Assembly: GCA_026225945.1 (NCBI GenBank)
Contig: JAMJFZ010001222.1
Span: forward strand, 2,395,501 to 2,459,500
DNA length: 64,000 nucleotides
From: Cricetomys ansorgei
Taxonomy: Eukaryota; Chordata; Mammalia; Rodentia; Nesomyidae
Direction of reading: 5' to 3'
Position numbers and translations under genes: made by a program. Of the stretch, positions 45,815-57,639 are shown piece after piece. Within the stretch, counting starts at the first letter, position 1; each line of letters starts with the position of its first letter. Under the pieces are notes generated by a model. That model was not told the DNA's origin and made no database searches. It saw only the letters and a program-made list of their open reading frames with translations.

Positions 45815-46050
45815 CATGCTTATGTGTGCAGGTTCACGTTCATGCATGTATGTACGGGGGCCGGTAGTCAACATCTAGTGTCTGCACTAGAGACAGAATG
45901 AACATGCTTACCCGTCTGGCTGCAGGGGATGGGCAGCAAGCTCCGAGCATCTTCCTGTCTCTGCTCCTCTGGCATGGGGTTACAGGTGAGAGCCACCATG
46001 CTGAGACCTGTACACAAGGGCTGTGCTTCAAATGCAGTTCTCATGTTTGC
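45815..46050 (-). mobile_element. B3-like SINE, minus strand
   Basis: 'cttatgtgtgcaggttcacg', 'ccggtagtcaacatctagtg', 'catcttcctgtctctgctcc', 'catggggttacaggtgagag', 'ccaccatgctgag' and 'cagttctcatgtttgc' follow the reverse B3-like order. Confidence 0.6.
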
Positions 46051-46557
46051 ATGGCATGCACATTCCTGACAGCCATCTCCCTGTGCCTTATTTTACTTCT
46101 TCACTCTGCTGTCTCTTATCTATTGACCAGAGACCCAAGAAAGCATGTTTTAAATTCAAACAATACTATATCTCTCCTAAGCCATCAAGAGCAAGCACAG
46201 GTTACTCTTCTTTTCCCAGTACCCTCTGCCTCCTAGCCCAGAAAGGACAAAGAGTAGCAAGCAGGAGGGAGAGGAAAAGGGAAATTTCCCCGTAACCCAC
46301 CAGCTAGCCTCATCAGAGTGAACTGCCTCAGAGCACACACATTTTCAGCTAGAAAACAGGAACACTTGAAGAATTTGAAGGGACAGGGTTTGGCTCTCAG
46401 ATTGAGTCTGCCCAGAGAAAGGACCTAAGTGTTTCTCAGAAGTTCTTCAGAACCTCTGGCCATGGGTCTGGCCAATTCTTTTACCAGGAGGACAGACATG
46501 GAGATGAGGAACCAGGTAGAAAAGTCTAGAAATCTGAGGAAGATGCTGAGATGGCTT
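46051..46557. other. Unassigned sequence
   Basis: Nothing recognised. Confidence 0.3.
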
Positions 46558-46570
46558 GTTGCCTAGCAAC
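46558..46570. promoter_or_regulatory. RFX-type X-box motif
   Basis: GTTGCCTAGCAAC is an exact inverted-repeat X-box (half sites GTTGCC and AGCAAC, one-base spacer), the type of site bound by RFX transcription factors in promoters and enhancers of ciliary and MHC-II genes. A single 13-bp site has some chance of occurring randomly. There is no TATA box, CpG island or first exon nearby that I can identify. Confidence 0.4.
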
Positions 46571-48236
46571 CGCATGTGGGCGCCTATGAAAGGCAGGATG
46601 GCCCCAGAACTGTTTCTGAAGAACAGATACAGAGCTAAAGTTCTGTCTGTCCTACACAGACCCATCTTTCATACGCAGCAGTGGACTGTTTGCCAGGCCA
46701 TGGCTGCAGCGGGACTGGCCCGCAGCTTCACTCGCTCTGGTGGCCATGGCTGAGGTGAGAGAGACTGCCCTTGGAACCTGGAAAGTCTCAGTTCCACTCT
46801 CATGACGATGGATGGTTGTTGGAAGTAGTGTTTGATGCTGACCACAGGGTTGAGACCAAGGCTCTAGGATCTGCATCACTGTCCGACCTTTTCAGCAGGG
46901 GAAGCACCCCTCCTCAGGCCTTGGTTCACAGTTGCTTCAGTCCCAGGGATGCGGTGGCCACTTGAGAGTGCAGAGACTTAGGGAGACACAATGTCCTTCC
47001 TTAATTGATTTGCCTCAGAGAAAGCAAATGCTGGGCTGTATTTTTCACCGCTGATTACTATTGTTGCTGCTCACACAGAAGTACACCAGTCAATCCTCAG
47101 CTTAAAAGATTTTCCACCTGCAAATGATAAAAACGAGCAGCATCCTGATCACTCTTCCTCGCCCCACCTCCACCTGCCCTCTGTCCCTGAGCTCTCACAT
47201 GTGTGCCTGTGTCCATACATGCCTTCGATTTGTACGTAGAGTCTGAAGCCAGCCTGGATTCCAAGCCCCATCTCCCGCTCGCTCGTAAGCAGCATGATCA
47301 CGAACAAGGTTTAAGCCATTCTGCACCTCTTGTGGAACTTGAAAAATGGAGTCTCTCCTTCAGTTTTTGAAGATGGTTAAATTGGGTAATGTATGCAATT
47401 ATATCCATTCTGGTCATCCGTCATTGTGGACGGTGCTATTGTCACATGACACACTTCATGCATCGCCTGATGGGGAAAGCTGAGACTTTGGCCTGTGGTA
47501 GCCCTGCGTTCAAATTTTGCTTCTGCTAACTGATGGTATAACTTTAGACAGAGCTGAAATCACAAATGTTTCGTCTCTAGGAACTGGCTAGTCCTGGAAG
47601 GAACAGTTCCTCCAGGGACCACAGGGTGTCAGATAGCTAAGTAACATAAATATAAAACATGGCTGTCAGATGGACACGGAGCAGATGTAAAGGAAAATAC
47701 AACGCACCTGCCGCTGGCTGGGGTCTGAACCTCCCTGCCAAATAGTCAGGAGTCTAGAACCTCCCCTATGAACAGCCGACAGTCCCTCTGCAGGAAGCGC
47801 CAGCCATGCCGTCTGCTCCAGGACAGCCCCGCTGGGATGGAACTGGTCCTGAATTGATCCTGGCCAAGGTTCTCACCCACACCATCAGCACTTGTCTCCC
47901 CACAGCGGCATCTCAGTCCAGCATCACCATCTCAGACTCTTTGAATTCTTTGAGGAACAAAACATTACAAATAACAGGAACAAAAGCTACTCCACTGACA
48001 AAATTATAACAAGATTGTGTGGGCAGGTGGGTCAGGCAGCTTTATGTTTGAGCCAATGATAACCAAATTTCCTGCCTATTTTCAGCTCAAACCATGGGGC
48101 AGGGAAGGGCTGTGGCTGCTCGTGGGCTCTAAAGCTCTTGACTTCTCCACTTCCAAGCATACTAGGACCCCAGAAGTCATCTGAGGAGGCATGACCCAGC
48201 TCTTTGTGACCAGGTGTGTTCTGTGAACTCGATTTT
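46571..48236. other. Unassigned non-coding sequence
   Basis: Repeat-poor. 47010-47150 is AT-rich and compositionally even, but nothing specific is recognised. Confidence 0.35.
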
Positions 48237-48300
48237 GAGAAAGAGAGAGAGAGAGAGAGAAGAGGAGAGGAAGATATAAGGAAGGAAGGAAGGAAAAGAA
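48237..48300. repeat. (GA)n / GGAA purine tract
   Basis: AGAGAGAGAGAGAGAG followed by GGAAGGAAGGAAGG. Microsatellite. Confidence 0.85.
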
Positions 48301-48474
48301 CACACTCAATAAACACAGTGAATCCAGGAGGTAGACGAAGGAAGACTTCAGCCAACTCACAGACATGAGCAGCAAGGAAAAGAGAGATCTTATAAAGTGT
48401 TGATCTTGGTCTTTTGCTAACAAAGCCAAGTTGATCTCCTAAAAACTGAACCTGAAGAAATATCTGCCATCTTG

Positions 48475-48590
48475 CTCCCCTCCTCCCCTCCTTCCCTCTC
48501 TCCTCCTCTCCCCTCCCCTCCTCCCCTGCCCTGCCCTCCCTTCCCCTCCCCTCTCCTCTCTTCTCCTCCCCTCTCCTGACACACTAGGCT
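48475..48590. repeat. Pyrimidine-rich (TCCCC)n tract
   Basis: About 115 bases of C and T only, with few exceptions, built of CTCCCC/CCCTCC units. The other strand is G-rich with many GGGG runs. Confidence 0.85.
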
Positions 48591-49182
48591 TTCCAAATAG
48601 CCTTCATCCCTGCCCTGCTCACCCAAGAACAAGAAAAATCCAAGGACATTTAGCTCTTGTTAGGACTCTGGTATGTTCAGCATTTCAAAGAGCATTTATT
48701 TCTTGTGTTTATACCATGTGCCCAGTCTGTGTTGGGTGCCCTGGATTTTTATTGTTTTCACAAGCCTTTCCCCAGGGAATGGAAGTTGCCCAGTGCTATA
48801 GTAGGGCAGGGGTTGTGTGCTCAAGATCTCTGGAGGAAGAATGCCCAGTGTTGCCCGAGAAGTCAGGCTAGGCTTTGGAGAAGAGGCAAGTTTGTCAGGC
48901 TTAGTAGTAGAGAATGTTGAGACAGAAGGAACAGATGGTTAGGTGCCCAGAGGCTGAAATAACACTTTACCAGAACTAAAGGTGGGCATGCTTTCCTGGA
49001 GTGGTGATGAGGGAGAAAAGCGGAGGGGCTGGATTGTGTCAGACCTGAGGTACCATTAATCAAGACTTTTTTGAGAAAAAAAGAAGGCTTTGCATGACTA
49101 GATTGGAATTTATAAATACTTTTGATAAAATGTAGAATGAGAAGCACACAGGAAGGTGGGTCACTAGAAAACTCACGACAGG
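48591..49182. other. Unassigned sequence
   Basis: Nothing recognised. The 205-codon minus-strand frame at 48863-49480 runs through this and the next SINE. Confidence 0.3.
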
Positions 49183-49375
49183 GCTGGCTGCATCGCTCAG
49201 AACACCTGCTTGCCCTGCAGCCTGACAAGCCGAGTTCAATCCCTAGAAACCATATGGCAAGAGGAGAGAACCAACCCACAGAATTGCCCTCTGACCCCAC
49301 GTGTGCACCAGAGCACCTGCATGCCCTCCCCATCCTATTCGCACATAATATAATAATAACTAAAGTAAAACATAA
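49183..49375 (+). mobile_element. B3/B2-like SINE
   Basis: 'agggctggctgcatcgctca', 'gaacacctgcttgccctg', 'gccgagttcaatccctag', 'accatatggcaagagg', 'aattgccctctgacc' and 'cacctgcatgccc' follow the tRNA-derived head and body of a B2/B3-type SINE, with an A/T-rich tail. Confidence 0.7.
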
Positions 49376-50091
49376 ATTAGTGAAAGAGAAAAAGAGGGCA
49401 AGACAAGGAAGGAGAGTCCAAATGAAGGGCATGGTGGCTAGACATGAAGGGGACGGGAACAGACGCTGTACAAATCTCAAAGTGGCAGCCCGCAGGAGGC
49501 GGCTAAGTGTAGGGGAAGGAGCCCCTCACCGTCACTGACAGAGCCCCCAGCTCTGTCACTAAGTAGCATTTGGCAAGCTGACTGATTTCTGATCTCACAT
49601 CCAGATAGCTTCTGTGTATACAGATGCACCTCAATCCAAAGACCCAAATAGAAAGTGGAGACTAGAGACGGTACATTGTCTAAACAGTGAGCATAACGAA
49701 GACGTGGCTCTATCCGTATCAAAGTGCTTGCAAGACAATGTGCAATGACAGATAAAGAGAAAACGCTTCGCATGAGCATTGCAGAGACAAAAAACAAAAC
49801 AAAACAAAAACAACCTAGGGACACAGCTTAGAAACACAGGAAGAAAACCAGACCAAACTGAAGAGAGACACAGATACATTCACCAGGGCCATACTGTAGG
49901 CTTTAACACTCTCCTCATTTGTTGGAAGAACATTCAACTAAAAACATCAGAAAAAAAAATATTTATACAATGCTATCAACAACCTTGACCAGGTTGATAT
50001 TCGTAAGTGCTACAAAGCCTGCATAGCATCCACTCTCTGAAATACACATTGACCATTCCACAAAATACAGTGGATGTTTGCTCAAAGTCTT
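49376..50091. other. Unassigned sequence
   Basis: A-rich near 49786-49810. Nothing recognised. Confidence 0.3.
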
Positions 50092-50245
50092 CTGCTGTTT
50101 GTTTTTTGAGACAAGAATCTCTCTCGACAGCCTTTGCTGTCCTGGAACTCACTATGTAGACCAAACTGGCCTTGAACTCACAAAAATCACTGCCTTTGCT
50201 TCCATAGTGCTAGGATTGCAGGCACCCTTCACCACACCTGGCCAA
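50092..50245 (-). mobile_element. B1 SINE, minus strand
   Basis: 'tttttgagacaagaatctct', 'tgtcctggaactcactatgt', 'accaaactggccttgaactc', 'gtgctaggattgcaggc' and 'caccacacctggcc'. Near full length, moderately diverged. Confidence 0.85.
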
Positions 50246-51725
50246 ATAGGTCTTAATGAATTTCAAAGGAATAAAATCCTAACAGAATGTTTTCTAATCA
50301 TAAAAATTAAATTGCAAATTAATAGCAATAAACTATCTAGAAAAGCTCCCCCAAATATTCAAAAATGAAACAGCATGGTTCTAAATCATTTACACTTCCT
50401 CTGGGGTTCATCAAAAAATGAATCATTAGAAAAATTAGAAAATATCTCACCTAACAATGGAAAATTGCATGATACAAATAAGACAGTGCTTCAAGAGAAA
50501 TTCATAGCTCTGAGCCCTAATATTAGAAAAAGAAGAAAGCTTTAAAATCAATAACCTAAAAATAATCCAAACTTCCATCTCCAGAACTCAGAGGAAGAAA
50601 AGCAAATTAAACTGCAAATAAAGAGTAGTAAGAACACAGTTCAACTGGAAATAGACAAAGTGTGGTGGAAAGCACCAAAGCCAAAGGAGGCTCCTGTTAG
50701 GGGCGACGGAAGGAGACCCCCAAGAAATCACCAGGACTCGGAACTGATGCAAAAGCAAGAGGTTTATTTCCAACGCGTTGGGGTCCACCCTCACAGATGC
50801 CTCAAGCAGGGGAAGGACAGCGACCCCCAGCACCAAGTACAGTTTACATATAAACTCTAAGTACAGTCTATATAGACATTTCAAAGGCAGAGGTTAGCAA
50901 ATGAGTATGAGGCGCAATTTCATTGGTTACATAGTTATATAAGTGTTGACCTTTAAACTGATTGGTGCTGGCACATAATGGTTGCAGGCACTAAAAAATG
51001 TAAACCTAGAGTCGTTAGTCAACATGGGGGATGGGGATATTCTTAGCCCAAGGCCATTAGTCAACAGTCCAACGGGCCATATCTTGTTTGTCTGAGAAAT
51101 TGTTTTCCTTCCTCTAGCTCTGGGAACTGTGCTGGGTCATCTTGCCCTTGACTTGGGCCTACACGGTTTTGGCGCTTTTAGAAGCCTGACTAAAGTTTGG
51201 CTGCTTTTGTTCTTGTTCTTTCACTCCCTTACAAGTTTGGTGAAATTAATGATGACTAAAAGACTGGTAGAGGAAGGGAGGAGGAAGAGGAAGCGGAGAG
51301 AGACACCATCAATGATATCATGAGTAAGAGGGGCTTATCACCAAAGACCCCCAAAGACGCTGAGGGATGATAAAGTAATCTCCTGAGGTTTCCTGCCACT
51401 GAACTGGACAGTGTGGATAAAATGAACACATGCTTTCGGTAGAAGATAATTTTCTCATAGTGACAGAAGAATAAATAGGAATCTAGACTCTCTCTTATGT
51501 TAAAGAAGTGAGTTTGCAATTACAAACCTATCTAATAAAAAAAAAAAAAAACTCCAGGCCCAGATAATTTCTCTGGTGAGTTCTACAAATTTTCCCATTG
51601 CACAAAAATTCATCAGGAAATAGTGAGATTTCCAGCTCATTTACCCTGATAGGAGAATTTAATAAACACATTCTAAGAAAAAAAAAATAACAGAATTCTT
51701 CATGAATATAGAATCAAAACTGAAA
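50246..51725 (+). mobile_element. L1 ORF2 fossil split by an LTR
   Basis: 50250-50660 carries the L1 ORF2 endonuclease-to-RT text ('agagaaattcatagctctga', 'tattagaaaaagaagaaagc', 'aaatcaataacctaaa'). 51234-51725 continues with RT-domain text, including a P-G-P-D-N-F-like block at 51556-51575. Between them lies a 539-bp LTR. Frames are broken throughout. This is an old, decayed autonomous element fragment. Confidence 0.7.
50695..51233 (-). mobile_element. Solo LTR of gammaretroviral type, minus strand
   Basis: On the minus strand the element runs from TGTAAGGGAG to CCCCTAACA, with AATAAACCTCTTGC (complement about 50758-50771) at the expected R/U5 position and 'cttgggggtctcc' downstream, as in class I LTRs. 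CCAATCA- and CCAATGA-like boxes precede a TATATAG motif in U3. The LTR is intact end to end, and younger-looking than the L1 it interrupts. I could not find a clean target duplication. Confidence 0.7.
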
Positions 51726-51734
51726 AATAGAAAA

Positions 51735-51870
51735 ATACTACAAAATATAACCAGGTGTGGTGGCATACATCCCTTACTTAGGAGGCAGGATCAAAAAGGA
51801 TCAGGAGTCCAGGGTCACCCTCAGCTACGTAGAGAGACTGGGGCTAGCCTGGCCTATAGAAGATCCTCTC
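51735..51870 (+). mobile_element. B1/B4-type SINE fragment
   Basis: 'ccaggtgtggtggcatacat', 'ttaggaggcagg', 'ggggctagcctggcctatag'. Diverged. Confidence 0.6.
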
Positions 51871-52324
51871 CCACAGTGGAACAGTAAAGCAACTTCAAAA
51901 CAAGACCCCAGCTGTCCTGTTTATGGTAAAATTAAAAGTAGGATCTGACCACATGCCCAAAACATTGTGTATGGAATGTGGGCACTGGCTGGCTGGGCTT
52001 CCCACGGGGTGAGCGCGTTAGAGAGCAGGTGCGCCGCTGCAGAACTCACGAGCGAAGCTGCCTCAAGATAAATGGAAGAAGAGGAAATGACGTCAGAATC
52101 CGAGTGTGATTATGCTAGAAGGAGAGGAATGAAGGCTTAGCTTCCCAGTACTTCTGTTCGTCTCTGAGATAGCAACTGTCCTGTTCATATCTGCTAGTGT
52201 TTGTTTCCTGTCCCCCTCCCGTGCAGGGACTGCTGACCACAGCTCTCCCCTCCCCCATTCTTTTCCTCCTTACCTCTTCTGTATCCATTACACCATCCAC
52301 GCCTTCTGTCTCTCTCCTCCCTCC
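51871..52324. other. Unassigned sequence
   Basis: Includes a CpG-containing patch (52005-52060). Nothing recognised. Confidence 0.3.
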
Positions 52325-52435
52325 TTCTGAAACATGATCTCCCTATATAGCACAGGCTGGCCTCCTTACAGCAGGCCTCCAGCCTCAGATCCCTGAGCAC
52401 TAGGATTACAAGTGTGTGCCCCATACCTGGATGAT
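52325..52435 (-). mobile_element. B1 SINE fragment, minus strand
   Basis: 'ctgaaacatgatctccctat', 'gcacaggctggcc', 'gagcactaggattacaag' and 'tgccccatacctgg' are the complement of B1. Confidence 0.75.
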
Positions 52436-52571
52436 CCTGTCCTTCTTTAGCGGTCGGTAAAATATATTTCATTTTTCAGAGCCATTTAGGTACCTGGAAG
52501 ACAGATTCCCCCAGCATATTCTGCACCATTTTTCCTAAGTCTAGCTCAGGGGTGATCCATCGAAAATGACT

Positions 52572-52755
52572 TTCCTGGACTGGCAAGATGGATCAGATAG
52601 TAAGGTGGTTGCTGCCAAACCCAAAAACCCAAATTCAGTCCCCAGGAGGACCCAGGTGGAAAGAGAGCATCAAATCCTACAAGTTGATCTCCAAGTAGCA
52701 TGTGCATATACTCATGACACACATGTGCGCACGCTCGCGCACACACACGTAATGA
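52572..52755 (+). mobile_element. B3/B2-like SINE with CA tail
   Basis: 'ctggcaagatggatcagata', 'ggtggttgctgccaaacc', 'attcagtccccaggagg', then a tail rich in CACACA and CGCGCA (52720-52750). Confidence 0.65.
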
Positions 52756-53129
52756 AAACAACTTGGCTTGCAGTTCACACTCCATTAGCCCCCTTTTCCT
52801 GCATCCCTCCATCACCACCGTAGTCAAACTGTGGCAGAATTGGCTTCTCCCCATTCATATATACCCTTCACTAGGAGTTCCACTCCCAAGGCTCTCAGAA
52901 TCACAGATAATCACAGACAAGCGACTAGCACCTCCAGCCTTCTAGACTGATAAGACTAGGCCTCATTCTGGCCTGCCTGGAGCCTTTCACCCTCCACGAA
53001 CTCTCACAACACAAACTTGAGGACAGCGGCCATATCCCACTTAGAAGATGCCACCAGCATCAAGATCATTCCTTACAAAATCATTGAAAAATCTCTTCAA
53101 GAGTATATCGGTGGAGGGGAAGGGGTGGC

Positions 53130-53340
53130 GGAGCAGCAGAGATGGCTTCATTGATTACATGCTTGTTGTATAAGTTTGAGAATCTGAATTCAGATCCAGT
53201 GAAACCACATAAAAAGCCTGGCACAGAAGTGCATACCAGTCACCTTGGCACTGGGCAGACAGAGACAGTGGGTGCCTGCAGCTCACTGGCCAGCTGGCTC
53301 AGGTTCAAGCAGATAACCATGTTTCAAAAAAGATAGAAAG
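53130..53340 (+). mobile_element. B3-like SINE
   Basis: 'gcagagatggcttcattgat', 'gaattcagatccagtg', 'gcctggcacagaagtgcata', 'cactgggcagacagagac' and 'tcactggccagctggctcag' follow the B3-like order. It is followed by the GGAA repeat. Confidence 0.65.
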
Positions 53341-53380
53341 CAATTGAGAAAAACACTCTATAGGCCACACACATCACAGA

Positions 53381-53520
53381 AGAGGAAGGAAGGAAGGAAG
53401 GAAGGAAGGAAGGAAGGAAGGAAGGAAGGAAGGAAGGAAGGAAGGAAGGAAGGAAGAAGGGAGTGGAGGGGAGGAGGGAGGGAGGAAGGAAGGGAGGAAG
53501 AAAGAAACAAAGAAACAAAG
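53381..53520. repeat. (GGAA)n microsatellite and purine tract
   Basis: About nineteen uninterrupted GGAA units (53381-53456) grading into GGAGG/GAAAGAAA purine sequence to about 53526. The frame translating as repeated Lys-Glu-Gly-Arg is an artefact. Confidence 0.95.
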
Positions 53521-53539
53521 AAAGAAGCCTATTGGTATG

Positions 53540-53905
53540 GAGGAGGGGAAAGCTGCGGAGGTGCCTCAGTCTGTTTAACACTTGATTGGCAAGCATGAGA
53601 TTCCTAGAACCCACATTAATTTTAAAAATGTTTTTAAATGCTGGGTATAGCAATGCTCACCTTTAACCCCAGGACTGAAAAGAGACAGAAGGATTCCTGG
53701 GGCTTCCTGGCCAATCTTGCTGAATCGGTGAGCTCTGGTGTGTGTGTGGGGGGTGGGGAGTGAGCAAGATGGAGACTGATTGACTAAAGCACTCGTTGTT
53801 AACCTCTGGCCTCCACATTCATGGGCACACATGTGCAGGGTACCCACAAGCACCTTCGCACAACATAAATATACATTCACACACACAAAATCTATCGCTG
53901 GGTAA
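53540..53905 (+). mobile_element. B3-like SINE
   Basis: 'gctgcggaggtgcctcagtc', 'gcaagcatgagattcctaga', 'gctgggtatagcaatgctca', 'gcttcctggccaatcttgct', 'ttaacctctggcctccacat' and a 'cacacacacaaaatc' tail. Confidence 0.65.
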
Positions 53906-54036
53906 CGAAAGGATGTCCTAGCATTTAGAGACAAGAATTGAAATTGGAATACGGAGCCTTCCTTACATGTAGAGAAAATGCTATGACCAAGCAATGATCC
54001 TAATGCTGACAATTTATAGCAGGGAGAACAGTGGCC

Positions 54037-54215
54037 CCCCCAAGGATATCAACATTTCAACCCTTACAGCCTGCAAATGTGTCACTGTAACTGGGGAAAG
54101 GGGCATGGGAGGTGTGGCTGATATTAGCCTGATATTAGCCTGAGTGGTTTAGGTGGGCCCGTCCAGTCATAAGATCTTTGAAAGCACTCAGCCCTTCTGT
54201 GATAGCTGTCCACTT
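54037..54215. mobile_element. Ancient mammalian repeat fragment
   Basis: 'ggccccccaaggatatcaac', 'acccttacagcctgcaaatg', 'gtcactgtaactgggg' and 'gtgggcccgtccagtcataa' follow a widespread old mammalian repeat whose name I cannot fix. Confidence 0.4.
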
Positions 54216-54244
54216 GAGATCTAGAACGGTCTGAGAGACGGGCC

Positions 54245-54540
54245 TCAGGGTGATTATTTTGGTTAGGTTATTGAGGTGGGAAAACCTATCCCCACTGGCT
54301 GGTTCAATTCTCTGGACAAGGCTGCTGGACTACAAAAGAAGGAGACGGTGACCTGAGCATACTCACCACGCTCTGCTTCTACTATGGATCCATGTGAACA
54401 CCTGCCACTAGCTCCTGCTGCCTCGAGCCCACCATGGTGGACAGTGACCAGGACCTGTGAGCCACAGGAGTCCCTTTCTTGCTTTTTTCTTTTATCAAGG
54501 CACAGTAACTGGAAAAATAACTAAGACACCTCCCTGTCTT
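54245..54540. mobile_element. Rodent interspersed repeat, copy 3
   Basis: 'attgaggtgggaaaaccta', 'acaaaagaaggagacgg', 'gcctcgagcccaccatggtg' and 'ggcacagtaactgg' follow the same family layout as 7930-8300 and 10275-10680, with a different 5' part. Family name not assigned. Confidence 0.45.
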
Positions 54541-57500
54541 AGTCAGTGGAAAACGTAACTCTGGAAGGAGGATCATGACGGGGATGGGGCAGGCATCATT
54601 GGTCTTGAAAGTAGAAGGGAGGTCCAGGGCTCCAGAATTCAGGGAGGCTTTAGAACTGGAAAACACTGAGAAAGGGATCTTCCATTGGCACCGCTGAGAT
54701 GAGCAGAGCCAAGCCAGCCTCCTGACCTTAACCCGAGAGATCCATATGGGATTTCTAACACACCGTAAGTCTGCGTGGCTAAAAGCCAAGCAAACAAACA
54801 AAGTACACCTCCAACAGGAGACAATATGGAAACTGAACTCTGGGAAGGATTAATGGTGATATAAAAAAGCAGGCAGTTAGGAAAAGAGAAGGGATTGGTA
54901 GAGTGGGCTACCTAGCCATGTGCTCTGGTGTCTAGCGTTGGTCTGAAGTGAGGGGTGGTTTTAAGTGGTGAGATAGTTGGATGCTAAAGAAATCATTCCA
55001 CGTTTCCTTCAGTTCCGAGGCTCTGGGAAGGTCGCTGGCACAGTGATGGCCCGATGTCTCGGGACTCCGCAGGAGGTGCGTGTCTCTGAGATTCCCTTCG
55101 TGGCTGCACACATCTCCCTTGGCAGAGCTGAACACACTGGGCACACAGGCTGTTCTCTGTTGCCATTGTTCAGCTTGTTTCACTGGTGCAGGACCGCTGA
55201 GTTCAAAGGTGAGAAGTAGAAGGGTCCACTTGGGAAATCCATGGCAGAGGCTGAGCTGACGGTAACTGACCATGTGGACAGGAGAGTGTTCTGGACCTCG
55301 GGCCAAAGGTTTCGAATACAGTCCTTCATTTAGAGCGGTCTATGTAAGTGAGCTGTAGAATGTATTTACCAGTTCATGGGATGTTTATTTCAAAAGATGT
55401 TTCGACGCAATGTGAAACCATGGGGAAGCTCCATACCAGGCCATTGGGATCAGCAGAGTACACAGCACCCCTCTCCCAATGCCAGGGAGCTTTACCTGTC
55501 ACCAGTGGTGGAGTATTGCTCACCTGCACTCAACCTGGCTTCCCCAAATTTCCAGGAATTTTCCATAGGAGAATGTTCACAGGCTGCAAATGTTATGAGC
55601 ATGTGGCATGCTATAGTAAACCCTCATAAATCTGCCCTCAAAGAACCCCACATTCCTGCATGCAGGAGAGACATTGAACATTGAAAGCAATGACAACTAA
55701 ATTCTGTGATCTGTGAAAATCTGGTAAGAAACAGGAACAAAATGGAGCCAGAGGGAAGGCCTGGGGACAGCAGGGTTGAGAGGGTAAGTTGTGACTGCGA
55801 GCAGAGGTTCACAGTGGCCAGGCTGGGAAGGAGTGGTTTGGCAGAAATGAGACTGCTAGTTATAAAATCCTGGAGAAGAGCATTCTGGGCAATGGGCGTG
55901 GCTCGTGCAAAGGCCCTATGTAAGGAGCATGCATATCTGCAGTGTTGGAGAAAGAGTAGAAAGACCCATGGAACTAGAGAAGGAGGGACAGGGAAAGCAG
56001 AGATGGAAGAGAGGACTGATGGTGGTGGTTGCCTCAGGATGGGGGTCTTAGAGAGCTCCCTGCAGAAGAGGTGGAGACTTGCCCTGTCATGTGTGCTGGG
56101 GCAAAACTCTGCTGGCAGCATTGAGGGTGGAGTGAAGGTGGTCCAGGGCCAGCCACAGAGGAGAGTGGTCAGTTTCTGCTTCTCTTCCAAAAGTGGAGCC
56201 CAAAGGACATCCAAAGGAAGTCTCATGAACTGGGAGATCCAGAGAAATCTCCAAGGCTATGTTTCTTTTTCCTTCTACCATCAACCAACATTTTAAGCAT
56301 TTCTCAAGAGTAGAGGACTTTCTTTTCACAAGATCAATCCCAAAATCTGGGCTATTGGCCCTCACTGTTGGCTATTGTTCACTCACGACCTAAACCTGTC
56401 AGAACGGGAGGGAGGCTGTTACCTGTACCGTTTTGGTTAGTGAACACCTATCCCCACCCAGCTCCTGTGACATTGTATGCCAAGTGCTCAGGAGAGAAGA
56501 GCAGTTAAGAGTGGAACTCAGAAACTAAGCTGCGTGGGTCCAAATCCCCACACATTTATTGCTTGTATGACCTTGGACAGAGGGCGTAGAATCTCAGCTT
56601 AAACTATGGTAATACTCCAGCTAACATTGGGTTGTACACTGTAAGCGTGCTCCTAGTGCCATATTTGCAGCCTAAAGACATTCTCAGATGCAGCCAAAGC
56701 CAACCTGGAGGGCCATCAGGTTCTAGACTCCAGAGTCGAAAGACTCTGAGGAGCCTGTGCAAACTGACTACCTCCTCGTGGTAGAGCCCCACATATGGCA
56801 CCAAGCAAGTGCTTGGCCCCGCATCACAGCACAGTGTCCGGTGTCGGGGTGGGGGTGCTTCAAGGTGGACAGTGCGCTTCTGCTGTGTGAGAGAAACTTC
56901 AGGAAACCAACGCAACCCATAGTCATGGAGCTCACGTCTGAGGGGATGTAACCGTTCCATGCTCTACAGGACTGGCTGTCCCCTGTGCCCCTTTAAAGGG
57001 CGTCTGTTGACCTAGGCCTATTGGGACGGAGGTAGAACAAACAGGCAGAAGACAAGTGGTGACACTGAGATGCTGGAGGACTTCTCACGCCGATGGTTGA
57101 AGATGACTAAGATGTCCACACTGTGTTTCACTGGTGTCTGTTTTGTTTTTTTAATTTTCTTCAAGTGACACCTCCCTTTTTATTATTTTAAGAATCCCTT
57201 ATGTTTCAGGATAATTGCTCCCTCTTACGTATAAGCAATGCCTGGGGAGCATTAATTTAACTTGAAAGAGTGACTTGTCATTTGGAGTACAAAAAAGCAA
57301 ATGTGCTAGATGAATTGAAGCCAATCTAAAATTAAATTGTGATACTTGCCTACAGTTTAGATAACCAAATACTGCATAAACATCGCATTATTACCAATGA
57401 CTGGAGACGAGGGGGAGTATCTGAGGTTGGATTTTCCACTATGTCTCATTGTGGTATGGCTTCCAAGTCAAGTGTAGCTTTCTTTAGTAGTCTATACTAC

Positions 57501-57639
57501 AAGATGCTTCCTCTGTGAATGTCATGTGACACATTCCTGCACATGCACAAGGACAGACTCATGCCTACATTATTTGCATACACATACATGCACAGCACTA
57601 TGTGGAATAATGCACAAAGCACATTAGTGTGTGCACACA
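54541..57639. other. Long unassigned stretch
   Basis: About 3.1 kb. 55800-55950 resembles an old mammalian repeat ('agagcattctgggcaatggg', 'tgcaaaggccctatgtaagg'). 57150-57400 is AT-rich, evenly composed and free of SINEs. Two long opposing frames at 55624-56296 (200 and 196 codons) cover each other and look non-coding. Confidence 0.35.

Noticed and set aside
45365..45901. 178-codon + frame
   Set aside because: Low-complexity, non-protein-like composition and runs into a reverse SINE.
48863..49480. 205-codon minus-strand frame with a hydrophobic start
   Set aside because: Runs across a B2/B3-like SINE; the hydrophobic residues come from A/T-rich tail sequence.
55624..56296. Two overlapping frames of 200 (minus) and 196 (plus) codons
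   Set aside because: They mirror each other over the same DNA, have no recognisable domain, and part of the region resembles an old interspersed repeat.
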